A stretch of 64,000 nucleotides of DNA from Coxiella endosymbiont of Amblyomma nuttalli (GTDB lineage Bacteria; Pseudomonadota; Gammaproteobacteria; Coxiellales; Coxiellaceae), in contig NZ_CP064834.1 of assembly GCF_018107685.1 (NCBI RefSeq), positions 620,001 to 684,000 on the forward strand. Direction: 5' to 3'. The notes under the pieces are model-generated. The model saw only the letters and a list, made by a program, of their open reading frames with translations. It had not been told where the DNA came from and ran no database searches. How positions within the stretch are numbered: the first letter of the stretch is position 1; each line of letters begins with the position of its first letter. This document shows, one piece after another, positions 9,507 to 19,109 of this stretch. Both the position numbers and the translations under genes were made by a program.

Positions 9507-11024
9507 TCAATCCACATGCTGACGTCGCGGGATTTGAAGCGCTAATAAAAAGCCAATAAAGGCAATAAGTGCAGCCAGATACATCCCCCTACTGAAAGCA
9601 AATGTATAAGCATATACCGCAACGGTGTGAACAGCATCCATCTCCTGAGGAGACAAATGAGCAACAGCTTGTCTCGAAGAAGCTGTACCCGCTAAAATAC
9701 CATTAATCTGAGAACTCTGAATCTGTGCTAACAAGCCCGTTGCATGAGAAAGCCAACCAGAAATTTTTGTCTGATTAACATGGGAAATAACTGACCCAAT
9801 AATAGCAAGTCCAATGGAACTCCCTAATTGCCGAGAGGCTCTCAAAATACCAGAACCTAGACCTCGCTGATGAGCTTCTATTGCAGTTACTCCTGTCATC
9901 ATCGAATTTGAAACCACTAATGGTGTAGCAAAGCCTAATAAAAGAAAGCCTGGAAACATATAAACATAATTATGAGTCCAAGAAGTAATTCCCACCCATA
10001 GCATACTGGCAACAACAAATGCAGCTCCAAAACTAATTAATAGACGGGGCCCAAAACGATCGTCAAGATAACTGGAGAAAGGACTTCCTAAAATAATTGG
10101 TAAAGTAACAGGAAGAACCAAAAGTCCCACCATTCCTGGAGAAAACCCTATTACATTTTGTAGAAAAATCATCCAAAAAATAAAAGAAATAAATGTTGCT
10201 CGCATGATGATTAACATCATAACTATCGTCGCAAAAAGCCGATTCCTAAAAATATTCAACTCAACTAGGGGATGTTTTAAACGTTGTTCTACTATGATAA
10301 AAGCCATCACTGATAGTAAACTAATTGCCAAGAGAGTCCAAATTAACGGTGAGGTCCATCCAAAATCAAACACCTCCATTAACGCTAAGATAAAACAAGC
10401 TACACACATAGCAAGTAAAATAAAACCTAGCCAATCAATTGAAATTATTTGTGTGCGTTTTTCTTTCGAAACAAATTTCAGCATTAATATGATACTAAGT
10501 AAAGCTACAGGAAGATTAATTCCAAACACCCAACGCCAGCTTAAAAATTCAGTTAATGCACCACCCAATAATGGCCCTATGGAAAGCGCTATAGAAGCAA
10601 GACCGATATAAATACCTGTTGCTCTGCTATGCTCTTCTTTAGGAAATGCATTGATAACAATTACACCCGTTGTAGGAATCATAAAAGCACCACCGATGCC
10701 TTGAATAACCCGACTAACAATAATCCACGTGCCAGATTCCGCTACTACGCAGGCAAGGGATGCTAAAACAAAAACAATTGTTCCTACTAAAAAAGTATAA
10801 CGATATCCAAATAAATCCCCTAGTTTCCCTCCAAAGATTACAACTGTCGAAAGACTTAAGAGATAACCATTAATCATCCAATGTAGTATCTGATTGCTCG
10901 TATTAAGATCCCGTTGTATTTGTGGTAGAGCAATAGAAACTGCGGTTTGATCGATAAAAACCAATGATAAAGCCGTCGCCATTGTAACTAAAATCCACCA
11001 CTTGCGATTATAATCAGTTTTCAT
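9507..11024 (-). CDS. MFS multidrug exporter, DHA2 (EmrB/QacA-like) 14-TM family
   Basis: A 505-residue inner-membrane protein with about 14 hydrophobic segments, the length and layout of EmrB/QacA proton-coupled drug exporters. Motif D1 (IDQTAVSIALPQIQ) lies in helix 1, motif A (GGKLGDLFGYR) follows helix 2, and the antiporter motif C (IALSIGPLLGGALTEF) lies in helix 5. The ATG at 11024 has no clear Shine-Dalgarno sequence. No membrane-fusion partner (EmrA) is adjacent. Its stop lies about 10 bases from the end of the integrase relic on the opposite strand, so it could be cargo of that old element. The substrate is unknown. Confidence 0.8.
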   Translation of the reverse strand: MKTDYNRKWWILVTMATALSLVFIDQTAVSIALPQIQRDLNTSNQILHWMINGYLLSLSTVVIFGGKLGDLFGYRYTFLVGTIVFVLASLACVVAESGTWIIVSRVIQGIGGAFMIPTTGVIVINAFPKEEHSRATGIYIGLASIALSIGPLLGGALTEFLSWRWVFGINLPVALLSIILMLKFVSKEKRTQIISIDWLGFILLAMCVACFILALMEVFDFGWTSPLIWTLLAISLLSVMAFIIVEQRLKHPLVELNIFRNRLFATIVMMLIIMRATFISFIFWMIFLQNVIGFSPGMVGLLVLPVTLPIILGSPFSSYLDDRFGPRLLISFGAAFVVASMLWVGITSWTHNYVYMFPGFLLLGFATPLVVSNSMMTGVTAIEAHQRGLGSGILRASRQLGSSIGLAIIGSVISHVNQTKISGWLSHATGLLAQIQSSQINGILAGTASSRQAVAHLSPQEMDAVHTVAVYAYTFAFSRGMYLAALIAFIGFLLALQIPRRQHVD

Positions 11025-11934
11025 AAATAGAGAGTATACTTTAGAACATTATTATTACAAAAATTGAGTAACATGATGATACATAATATATTGTTTTACC
11101 TGGTTGCTTTAGAATTAGCTGTTTGACTAGACAGTGTGTCTTCGGAATACAGCAGTATAGCACAATAGTTCCCTTTCAAACCATTTGGACTACAAACCAC
11201 TCCGGTGGTGTATTATATCGGACGTCAATCAGTAAGATCGTAGCATTAGCATGCTTTACTCAAGTTTTCCTTAAAATCTTAATTTTTTAGCTTAAAAATA
11301 ATTTATTACTTACAACAATTTCCTTCCACATTGGTAAAAATATGTAGATCTAAGGCAATACAGGGGCTGTTCGTTTAATCAGCCTTATTTACAATTCAGC
11401 TATCGCGCCAACAACAGCAATACTCCTTAGGAACAAGATTCTATCACAGTGGTATCAATGATATAATTATTTAGCATTCCATCAGTATTATGTAAAGTTA
11501 TATATTAAGGTTCCATAGTATATGTTAGAGTTCTATCAAGAGGGATCATATGCGAAACCGCACTTATCCTAAAGGTATAAATAAACTAAAGGCATAGTAA
11601 AACACTACATTTGTTTTAACCTAGTAAATAAAAATAAAGGTATCAAGAAAAAGAAAAATTGATCTAAATCTGGTGGTTTAATTGCGGAATATTCTAAATC
11701 AGATTCTAGTAGACTGTTGCGTGAATCAAAAAAAATAGCGAAAAATAGATAGACAACGTGAAGGGACAAGTTAAAAAAATGAAAAAATACATCAGACTCT
11801 AAATCATACTCTGATAGAAAAACACCTAGAAAACAAATGCCTTTTAATCATTAATTACTTCTCTACTTTTATTCTTCCCCATCAATGTGATACATTGAGC
11901 TTGCACTCTCCTTTTCGGGTTAGCAGGGTTTATT
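11025..11934. other. 910-base gene-poor stretch
   Basis: No frame with family features is visible on either strand. It presumably contains the divergent control regions of the exporter (minus) and of the thioesterase-prpC pair (plus). I could not pick convincing promoter boxes. Confidence 0.5.
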
Positions 11935-12381
11935 ATGAGTATTTGGAAGACTGCATTAAATCTCACAAAAGCGGCTGAACGCAGCAAGAACACAATGGTT
12001 ACTTATTTAGGTATCGAATTTACAGAGATTGGGGATGACTATATTCGAGCACGGATGCCCGTGGATCATCGTACTTATCAAGCTATTGGCATTATGCATG
12101 GTGGCGCTTCTTGCGTATTAGCGGAAACAGTGGGTAGTATCGCCGGTAATTTTTGTATTGATCCAAACGAATTTTATTGCGTGGGTTTAGAGATCAATAC
12201 CAACCATATTCGCTCTATATGTTCAGGTTATGTAATCGGTACAGCAAAACCTTTTCATTTAGGAAGAAGTACGCAAGTATGGGGCATTGAAATTCTAGAT
12301 GAGAAAGATCGTCTCATTTCAGTTTCACGTTTAACTCTCGCTATATTAAAAAAACAAAACTACAGGAGTGGTCATGAATAA
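11935..12381 (+). CDS. hotdog-fold acyl-CoA thioesterase (PaaI/YdiI-MenI-like)
   Basis: A 148-residue single-domain hotdog protein. The motif GIMHGGASCVLAETVGS, with the catalytic glutamate in the AE pair, and the later KPFHLGRSTQVWGIEI closely follow the YdiI/MenI-YbdB branch of PaaI-type thioesterases, which hydrolyse aryl- or acyl-CoA thioesters. A menaquinone role is doubtful because the window points to ubiquinone (ubiG, ispB); a general CoA-releasing housekeeping role is more likely. The ATG has GCAGGG six bases upstream. The last eight bases overlap the downstream citrate-synthase-type gene, implying translational coupling and a link to acyl-CoA, perhaps propionyl-CoA, metabolism. Confidence 0.75.
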   Translation: MSIWKTALNLTKAAERSKNTMVTYLGIEFTEIGDDYIRARMPVDHRTYQAIGIMHGGASCVLAETVGSIAGNFCIDPNEFYCVGLEINTNHIRSICSGYVIGTAKPFHLGRSTQVWGIEILDEKDRLISVSRLTLAILKKQNYRSGHE

Positions 12382-13492
12382 ACAAAAAACAGGGGGACTT
12401 GCTGGCGTTGTGGTTGGGCAATCTGCTATCTGTACAGTTGGTCAAAAAGGTGTCGGTCTCCATTACCGCGGTTATTCGATTGAAGATCTAACTGAAAACG
12501 CATGTTTTGAAGAGGTTGCTTATTTATTAATCTATGGCAGATTACCTAATCAGCAAGAATTGAATGACTATCGTCATATTTTGGTTTGTTTGAGATCATT
12601 ACCGAAGTCATTGAGAATTGTGCTTGAGCAAATTCCTGTTAATGTACATCCGATGGATGTCTTGCGTAGTGGTTGCAGTATCCTAGGATGCTTAGAAACA
12701 GAAACAAATACACACAACGCCATTGACATATCAAATCGTTTAATCGCGATTTTCCCCGCGATGCTTCTTTATTGGTATTTCTTTCATAAAGACAACAAGC
12801 AGATTGATACTACTTTAAAAATACCTAGTACTGCTGCTTATTTTCTACGTTTACTGCATGATAAAGAACCTGATCCGCAGCAAGCACGAATGCTTGATGT
12901 CTCCATGATTTTATATGCAGAACATGAATTTAATGCTTCTACATTTGCGGCTCGAGTAACTAGTGCAACATTATCGGATTTTTATTCCGCTATTTGTAGT
13001 GCTATTGGTACACTTCGAGGTCCTTTACATGGGGGTGCTAATGAAGAAGCCTATAAATTAATTCACCGTTTTCATAACTTGGACGAAACGGAAAAAGGTT
13101 TGAAAAAAATGTTAGCGCGAAAAGAATTGATTATGGGATTTGGACATCGTGTCTATGAAACTTTTGATCCTCGTTCCAATATCATGAAAAAATGGTCAAA
13201 AAAATTAGCTCAGCGTTCAAAAGCGAGTTATCTTTTTCCTATCTCTGAACAAATAGAAAAAATCATGTGGAATGAAAGGAAATTATTTCCTAATCTCGAT
13301 TTTTATAGCGCTTCCGCCTATGCTTTTTGTGAAATACCCATGCAAATGTTCACGCCTTTATTTGCAATGTCTCGCATTGCAGGATGGACAGCCCATATAT
13401 TAGAGCAACGTGCTGATAATAAACTAATTCGTCCAATTTCTGAATATATTGGCCCTGCTTCAAGGAATTTTATCTCTATTGAAGAGAGGTAA
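12374..13492 (+). CDS. prpC: 2-methylcitrate synthase / citrate synthase family
   Basis: A 372-residue citrate-synthase-fold enzyme. The short length and the N-terminus (LAGVVVGQSAICTVGQKG, then LHYRGYSIEDL) are those of the PrpC group, which condenses propionyl-CoA with oxaloacetate; many also accept acetyl-CoA. The catalytic triad is visible: His219 (GPLHGGANE), His258 (GFGHRVY) and Asp309 (NLDFYSA). An in-frame GTG at 12368 exists, but ATG 12374 has AGGAG five bases upstream and is preferred. The start overlaps the thioesterase stop. prpB and prpD are not recognisable next to it, although a truncated frame follows immediately, so the methylcitrate cycle may be incomplete here. Confidence 0.8.
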   Translation: MNKQKTGGLAGVVVGQSAICTVGQKGVGLHYRGYSIEDLTENACFEEVAYLLIYGRLPNQQELNDYRHILVCLRSLPKSLRIVLEQIPVNVHPMDVLRSGCSILGCLETETNTHNAIDISNRLIAIFPAMLLYWYFFHKDNKQIDTTLKIPSTAAYFLRLLHDKEPDPQQARMLDVSMILYAEHEFNASTFAARVTSATLSDFYSAICSAIGTLRGPLHGGANEEAYKLIHRFHNLDETEKGLKKMLARKELIMGFGHRVYETFDPRSNIMKKWSKKLAQRSKASYLFPISEQIEKIMWNERKLFPNLDFYSASAYAFCEIPMQMFTPLFAMSRIAGWTAHILEQRADNKLIRPISEYIGPASRNFISIEER

Positions 13493-13493
13493 C

Positions 13494-13565
13494 TGTGAAA
13501 ATGCTGCTTGGACTTGATAAAGCTGTTCAAACATATACCGAGCAAATGGTTTGCATTAGACTGTA
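13494..13565 (+). pseudogene. truncated reading frame directly after prpC
   Basis: A GTG at 13494 lies one base after the prpC stop with AGAGAGG just upstream, so a third gene once started here. The frame codes for only 23 residues (beginning MKMLLGLDKAVQTY) before TAA, and nothing recognisable continues to 13916. A prp-pathway gene such as prpD is possible by position only; I cannot show homology. Confidence 0.3.
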
Positions 13566-13916
13566 ATGATATTTAGTGGGTGGTTGCGTGAACACATACG
13601 TCTGATATAGGTATAGATGGTATTTTGAGACTGCTTTATTCAAGTCTTTCTAAAGACGATTCAAAAAATAGAAGAAATAATCTTCACCCCATCAAATTTT
13701 AGTAATCAACGTGCACCGATTGATTTCCTTCTATCCTCTCAGTTTTTGCTAAATCAGGAACAGTCGGATTTAAGTAAACAATCTATTTAAAACAAAACAT
13801 GAGCTATATATGGCCTGGCAGTAATAGATAATCAATGACTGACTATCTCAAAAAGGGTTGATTATATACAAGGGAAACATGGTATTGATTAAAATTATCT
13901 CCTTATCGATTAGGTG

Positions 13917-14483
13917 TCATTCATGCTCAGACGCCACCATGTAAATACCCGGTGCATTACGAAGATAACCTTTATAATCCATGCCATAACCGAATACATA
14001 GTGATTTTCAACTTCTAAACCACTAAAATCAGCATGCTTATGCCCATTTGGCAAGCGAGCTTGACATTTATCTACTAGAACAGCCGAATAAACAGCATTT
14101 GCTCCTTGATTTTGACAATATTGAACAACAGCACCTAACGTCACACCGCCATCAAGAATATCATCGACAACTACAATAGTTCGTCCTCTCATGTTACAGC
14201 TCGGTTTCATTTTCCATGCTAAACGTTTACCTTTGATATCCCCGCTATAGCGGGTTGCATGCACATAATCTACTTCGAGAGAAAAATCCAGACGTGGCAA
14301 TAAATTTCCCAGCGGTACAATACCACCCACTACAACACATAAGAAAATTGGATTGGTATATCCTAATGTTCTGCTAATGTTTGTGGCCATTCTATCGAGT
14401 GCCGCTTCTACTTCTGCTTTGGAATACAAGCAAGTTGCTTTTGCAAACACTTCGCGAATATGTTCAGATGAGAGCATTATCAT
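13917..14483 (-). CDS. hpt: hypoxanthine(-guanine) phosphoribosyltransferase
   Basis: A 188-residue purine-salvage enzyme that makes IMP (and GMP) from free bases and PRPP. The PRPP-binding loop [13 protein letters not shown] is clear, and the C-terminal [16 protein letters not shown] is the typical purine-contact region of HPRTs. [13 protein letters not shown] forms the pyrophosphate-binding loop. The start at ATG 14483 has AAGGA five bases upstream; a second ATG lies two codons in. It stands alone in the minus strand. With purD and purH also in the window, the cell keeps both purine synthesis and salvage. Confidence 0.9.
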   Translation of the reverse strand: MIMLSSEHIREVFAKATCLYSKAEVEAALDRMATNISRTLGYTNPIFLCVVVGGIVPLGNLLPRLDFSLEVDYVHATRYSGDIKGKRLAWKMKPSCNMRGRTIVVVDDILDGGVTLGAVVQYCQNQGANAVYSAVLVDKCQARLPNGHKHADFSGLEVENHYVFGYGMDYKGYLRNAPGIYMVASEHE

Positions 14484-15786
14484 GCCGTCCTTATCATTCC
14501 GTCCTTTTCACGATTCCTGCAAGAAAAATATTCACTTTTTGTTGTTTCTTTTTACTAATTATATAAAGTATACCCTTCAGATGTATAAACGATTTGCTTG
14601 TGGCAAGCACACCATGTCTTAAAATTAAGACTTGGAGTTAAGACTTGGAACAATGCAACGATTTTAAAAGTATTTCTTGCTGAACAGTCTGAAAGTTTTT
14701 CCAATCGGTTTTTAGTAAAAGCATAAACCAAAATCTGGAGCGAAAAAGAGATTAATTCAAACAAATTAACAAACACAGTTGGATAGAATCAATAGAGGAA
14801 TAATTATGTAAATTTCTTCCATCGCTTTGACCATTTCTGTGGAATCTTACTATTATCAAAATAACAAACGCCAAAAATGGTTACAAATGTCGATGAATTA
14901 TCCGTAAAGGTGTTTGGCAATGAAATGTAAAATACCTTGGGTACAATGCGGCACTTGCTTAGGATATAAAATACATGTTAAGCACCATATAACATATTCC
15001 ATATTTCTTGCAATTTCTTGATTCGAAAAGTGCATCCAATCACCAATCGGAAAAACAATCCCAACAAATTATCATCTCGTCGCAAAATACCTACGCATCC
15101 TTAGTGGAAAAATCAATTACAGAACCCCAATATCTCAAGACGTCCACAACGTCGAGTTGAAATTGTACCTCTACAATATCATTAATTACATGATCTTCTA
15201 TTACACTTTCTCTCCTACCAAGCACACTGAATCCTCATTAACGTTACGTCTTATAAGGATCTAAATTTGTTGTCAGAGCATATTCTATAATAAATAACAA
15301 GTAAGATCCGCTAATCTAGCATTAAAAGCGTAACTACATAAGCAGTATACATAATCGTATTCAATTTAATAGATCGCAAACGGAAGCAAATCACATAATA
15401 CTAAAATCTCTTAGTCAACCTGATCGACAAGCAAAGATTGATAGGAATCTACTGCCACACTATAAATATATTCAATAAGATACTTACCTACTACCGGAGT
15501 CCAGCATACCGTGACTTTAAAAAAATGTTTGACGATAACTCTCTGCAAGTCAATACTGCAGTGCTCTGTGATAACTCTTTCTTGCCATTACACATAACCC
15601 CTTTTAGCTAATAATAAAGAAGAAAATTGTGAATTTGAGCAATTAAAGAACTAAAGTTGCAAAGGACTTTAAGTCTAACTGAACAAGATAGTGCCTACCA
15701 CAGTGGAGTATTGAAGCAATTTTTGCCTTTCCAACAAAAATCTTTTACTTTTTTACAAGAACAACGATTATTAAGATCAAAATTAC
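14484..15786. other. 1.3-kb gene-poor stretch with a decayed minus-strand gene
   Basis: No intact gene. On the minus strand between about 15240 and 14900 the sequence is protein-like across a few frameshifts: VQFQLDVVDVLRYWGSVID, then LRRDDNLLGL, then IGDWMHFSNQEIARNMEYV and YPKQVPHCTQGILHFI. The pieces are in order and look like one eroded gene. I do not recognise the family. Confidence 0.35.
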
Positions 15787-16125
15787 TTACTCCCTATCTT
15801 TTACTGGCTTTTTAAAGAGTCCTGGAAAATGATGCACATTATCTGTTAGCATAGAGTTTTTTATTTTTGCTGATCCTTGTTTTTCCATTTCATCGATACG
15901 CAATATTCTGTGAATAGGAATATAACTTCGTTTTACCCCCTGAAATTCCACCTTCAATTTTTCCTCTGAGGGGTCAACTACTAACGAGGTAGGTTCAGTG
16001 AATATTAATTCTTCAATTTCAATAAATCCCATTAAACTTTCTTCAGAAATATATTTTGCATAAATTTCATAAGTCTTTTCTTCGTGAGAAAAAATGATCC
16101 GATAAATGCGTTCTTTTTCTTGCAT
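15787..16125 (-). CDS. DUF1820 family protein
   Basis: A 112-residue small soluble protein of unknown function, conserved in gammaproteobacteria. It matches the DUF1820 pattern: YRIIFSHEEKTYEIYAKYI at the N-terminus, then GFIEIEELIF, then VVDPSEEKLKVEFQGVKRSY and the RILRIDEME segment. The start is at ATG 16125, which has GAGG five bases upstream; a TTG-initiated extension to 16155 is not needed. The neighbour upstream on the same strand is an unknown gene with which it may be co-transcribed (78-base gap). There are no membrane segments or catalytic motifs to suggest a reaction. Confidence 0.75.
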   Translation of the reverse strand: MQEKERIYRIIFSHEEKTYEIYAKYISEESLMGFIEIEELIFTEPTSLVVDPSEEKLKVEFQGVKRSYIPIHRILRIDEMEKQGSAKIKNSMLTDNVHHFPGLFKKPVKDRE

Positions 16126-16203
16126 TGTCACCTCAGAAATGTTGTATCTTTTCAAATAGTTAATTTCTTTCGCTGCGGACTCTTGATCAAAAATAACATT
16201 TCT

Positions 16204-16557
16204 TTAAGAAAACCGATCAAAACGTCGAATAATATTGTATTGTAATGATGATCGACGCATTGAAAAAAGTCTTCGTAAATAACTCGAGTTTTTGATAGAA
16301 TTATAAGTATAGAGCATTTGATATGTACCAATGGAGATTTCTTGGTAATACAAATCTTCTAAGCGTAATAAATGGAAACAACAAAATATCTCCTCAATTA
16401 GTCCAGGCTTATGGTTTTCCTGTTTTTTGGTATCATTTATAAAAATACTAAGCGTGTAACCGTCTTGAGTAAAGACCTTTAGAGATCCTGATAAGTATGG
16501 CGTGAAAATTGACTTAATGTGATGATTAAGGCCAGTTACACGCCGCCATTTTCCCAT
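16204..16557 (-). CDS. uncharacterised 117-residue protein
   Basis: I do not recognise a family. The frame has an ATG at 16557 with GGAG ten bases upstream, and it ends 78 bases before the DUF1820 gene on the same strand. The composition is soluble, basic at the C-terminus (RRLFSMRRSSLQYNIIRRF) and without membrane segments or a signal peptide. It could be a real lineage-specific gene or the 5' part of a longer decayed gene. Confidence 0.45.
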   Translation of the reverse strand: MGKWRRVTGLNHHIKSIFTPYLSGSLKVFTQDGYTLSIFINDTKKQENHKPGLIEEIFCCFHLLRLEDLYYQEISIGTYQMLYTYNSIKNSSYLRRLFSMRRSSLQYNIIRRFDRFS

Positions 16558-17370
16558 TCTATATATTCTCCACTAATTGCTTTCTCTAAACTCTTATACA
16601 ATGTAACTGCTATTTCTCAATCCAACTTTTACTTTGTTTAAACTAAACGTTAACAAAATTTTCAAAAGAAATAATAATCTCTTCAACTCAACCAAACCAA
16701 AATTTCAGTATTATTTCATGACTTATAATGGCGCCCTTTATAGCATACTTTTTTAGGTAATGTCATTTCACGTTTCATCATTATGCATAAGTAATAACTA
16801 TTCAGTCACATCATTAATAATTACTATATTCTATGGTTACGTTATTTATAGATATATGTAAAGTTTTCCAAATAGCTTCATGTCATGTCAGGTTTCCATC
16901 CACACGGAGATATCCTCCGGTTAAGGATGAGTCTAGTGGCCAGCGTTTAATCATATTTCTCGCTAGACTCTTGTGTTAGAGAAAGATAACGACAGGTTTT
17001 TAAATTTTATTTATTAATTTTAAAGAATCGTTCCCTCTTAGATGGGGGTTAGGAGCTGGCACCTTTGGCATATATCCATCTGGTTCATTGTGTCTACTAA
17101 CATGACAAGTTTTGAATTTTTTGCTCACGGTATTGGATGATGGTGCAAATGTTCACATATCCTGTCATGCTACGACGCCGATGTCTGACAATCGTTTTTT
17201 TCCTACCGCTTTGAAAAGTTTTAGGTGTTAGGGTAAACAAAACACAAAAGCACCACTCAGATTTTGCATACACTAACACAAACTAACGACGAACCAAACT
17301 TTCTCTGAAGCTAATATGATTATCAATAACATCTAATAGTAACCTTCCAATCACTTTTATTCATTAACAT
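16558..17370. other. 0.8-kb gene-poor stretch with a possible SDR relic
   Basis: On the minus strand at about 16970-16883 a frame without stops ends in SSLTGGYLRVDGNLT then TGA. This resembles the C-terminus of short-chain dehydrogenases (TGxxxxVDGG). The rest of the gene is not recognisable. The plus-strand text here also forms an 8-bp stem, GAGTCTAG at 16929-16936 with CTAGACTC at 16963-16970. The remainder up to prfB shows nothing I can support. Confidence 0.35.
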
Positions 17371-18471
17371 CTACACTGTTCTGTGCTTTAAACAAGCCTC
17401 GATAAATAAATCAATGTTCCCGTCTAGCACTGCTTGCGTATCACTCGTTTGAACACCAGTTCGCAAATCCTTTACACGAGAAGCATCTAATACATAAGAT
17501 CGAATTTGACTGCCCCATGTAATATCCGATTTGGAAGCTTCAAGCACTGCTTGTTTCTCGCGTTGTTTAATCATTTCAAGCTCATACAGTTTAGCTTTAA
17601 TCTGTTTCATGGCTTGAGCTTTATTTTTATGCTGCGAACGATCGTTCTGGCACTGAACTACAATACCTGTTGGTATATGTGTAATACGAACAGCTGAATC
17701 TGTTCGGTTAACGTGTTGACCACCCGCACCACTGGCTCGATAAGTATCAATTCGTAAGTCCGCGGGATTGATTTTAACGATAATATCATCGTTAATTTCA
17801 GGTGATACAAATATAGAAGTGAATGAAGTATGCCGACGATTACTTGAATCAAAAGGAGATTTTCGTACAAGACGATGAACACCTGTTTCCGTGCGTAACC
17901 ATCCATAAGCATAATCGCCTTTACACTGGATCGTAGCACTTTTAATTCCTGCTACTTCACCTGCAGAAACCTCAAGTAATGTTGTCATGAACCCACGTTT
18001 ATCGCTCCAACGCAAATACATTCGCAGTAACATTTCAGCCCAATCCTGTGCTTCTGTCCCGCCTGATCCAGCTTGAATATCAAGATAAGCATTACACATA
18101 TCCATTTCTCCGTAAAACATGCGTTGAAACTCCATTTTTATAATGAGATTCTCAATACGGTTTATTTCGCCATTCAATTCATTAAGCAGATCAGTATCTT
18201 TTTCCTGTTCGATAAGAGCAACCATCTTAATGCCATCACTAATTACGTGCTGCAGATGATCATATCGTTGAATAAGTGTTTCTAGACTAGATCGTTCCTG
18301 ACTAAGTAATTGGGCTTTCTCAGGATTTTTCCAAATAGTTATATCTTCTAATTCACGCTGGACTTCTAGAAGTCGGACCTTTTTAGATTCTAGCTCAAAA
18401 ACATCTCGCAGGGCGTCAGATCGCACTTTTAAATCGCTGAGTTTTCCATTTAATACTTTGATTTCTAACAT
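17371..18471 (-). CDS. prfB: peptide chain release factor 2, without programmed frameshift
   Basis: RF2 ends translation at UGA and UAA. This 366-residue protein has the UGA-recognising SPF tripeptide ([13 protein letters not shown]) and the peptidyl-hydrolysing GGQ motif ([17 protein letters not shown]). The start is ATG 18471 with TAGGA close upstream; 366 residues matches the family. In many bacteria prfB carries an internal UGA and a +1 frameshift about 25 codons in. Here the corresponding stretch ([14 protein letters not shown]) is read straight through with no stop. It follows the DUF1289 gene by 40 bases on the same strand and is probably co-transcribed with it. Confidence 0.93.
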   Translation of the reverse strand: MLEIKVLNGKLSDLKVRSDALRDVFELESKKVRLLEVQRELEDITIWKNPEKAQLLSQERSSLETLIQRYDHLQHVISDGIKMVALIEQEKDTDLLNELNGEINRIENLIIKMEFQRMFYGEMDMCNAYLDIQAGSGGTEAQDWAEMLLRMYLRWSDKRGFMTTLLEVSAGEVAGIKSATIQCKGDYAYGWLRTETGVHRLVRKSPFDSSNRRHTSFTSIFVSPEINDDIIVKINPADLRIDTYRASGAGGQHVNRTDSAVRITHIPTGIVVQCQNDRSQHKNKAQAMKQIKAKLYELEMIKQREKQAVLEASKSDITWGSQIRSYVLDASRVKDLRTGVQTSDTQAVLDGNIDLFIEACLKHRTV

Positions 18472-18511
18472 AATTCCTACAGAATCAGGCATTATCATAA
18501 CACGCAATCAC

Positions 18512-18712
18512 TTATGTACCAATGATTATTTCTTTTCTTTTTTGTAGTCGTCGATTGATTGCTACTTTTTCTTTATCAGGTAACATGTTCCACCGGTAAA
18601 CTTCTTCAAAGGTGCGTCCACAACCGACACAAATTTCATCCCCCAACGCAGTAGCACTGCAGATACCAATACAAGGAGAATCAATAAGATTACGTACTCC
18701 TAAGATATTCAT
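18512..18712 (-). CDS. DUF1289 family small zinc-ribbon-like protein
   Basis: A 66-residue protein with the four-cysteine pattern of DUF1289: SPCIGICSAT, then EICVGCGRTFEEVYRW. The cysteines are placed as in a small metal-binding fold, and the function is unknown. I choose ATG 18712 because GATGAGGAG lies just upstream; the open frame continues 30 codons further but without family resemblance. It is the first gene of the pair with prfB. Confidence 0.75.
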   Translation of the reverse strand: MNILGVRNLIDSPCIGICSATALGDEICVGCGRTFEEVYRWNMLPDKEKVAINRRLQKRKEIIIGT

Positions 18713-19109
18713 GCTCTCCTCATCCGTTTTTATTTTAGCGTAAATTTTCATTCTTACCAATTCAATGATTGTGCTCACTACGACAATTTTTAGAGCTACC
18801 ATTCTATCATTATTATGAAAATGAAAAATGGGAGAAACCTAAAAGTATTTAGTTATTTCTTTTCTCTGTACCCTCTCTGATCAAGCCAACAAGATTCGAG
18901 AAATCAACGTCAGTCATTTTTTCTTTTTACGGGCACTGTTTCATTCATATGAATGACAAACCTTGATTGAGTTCCTTTTTAAAGCTATCCTAGTTTTCCA
19001 TTTTTTAAGAAGGTCTGATCTATGTGTCAAGTATCTCACTTTATTCCTACTAGCTTAAATCGCTTTGTTCGCCTCGATGCTTTTTGTTTAATTTTTTGTA
19101 GAGAAAATC
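18713..19109. other. 397-base divergent intergenic region
   Basis: Lies between the DUF1289-prfB pair (minus) and panBC (plus), so it must hold two promoters. I see no convincing boxes, repeats or genes. Confidence 0.45.

Noticed and set aside
12368-12373. GTG at 12368 as the prpC start
   Set aside because: The GTG overlaps the AGGAG site itself; ATG 12374 is correctly spaced from it.
17097-17279. 60-codon minus-strand frame downstream of prfB
   Set aside because: Lacks a ribosome-binding site and shows no family pattern.
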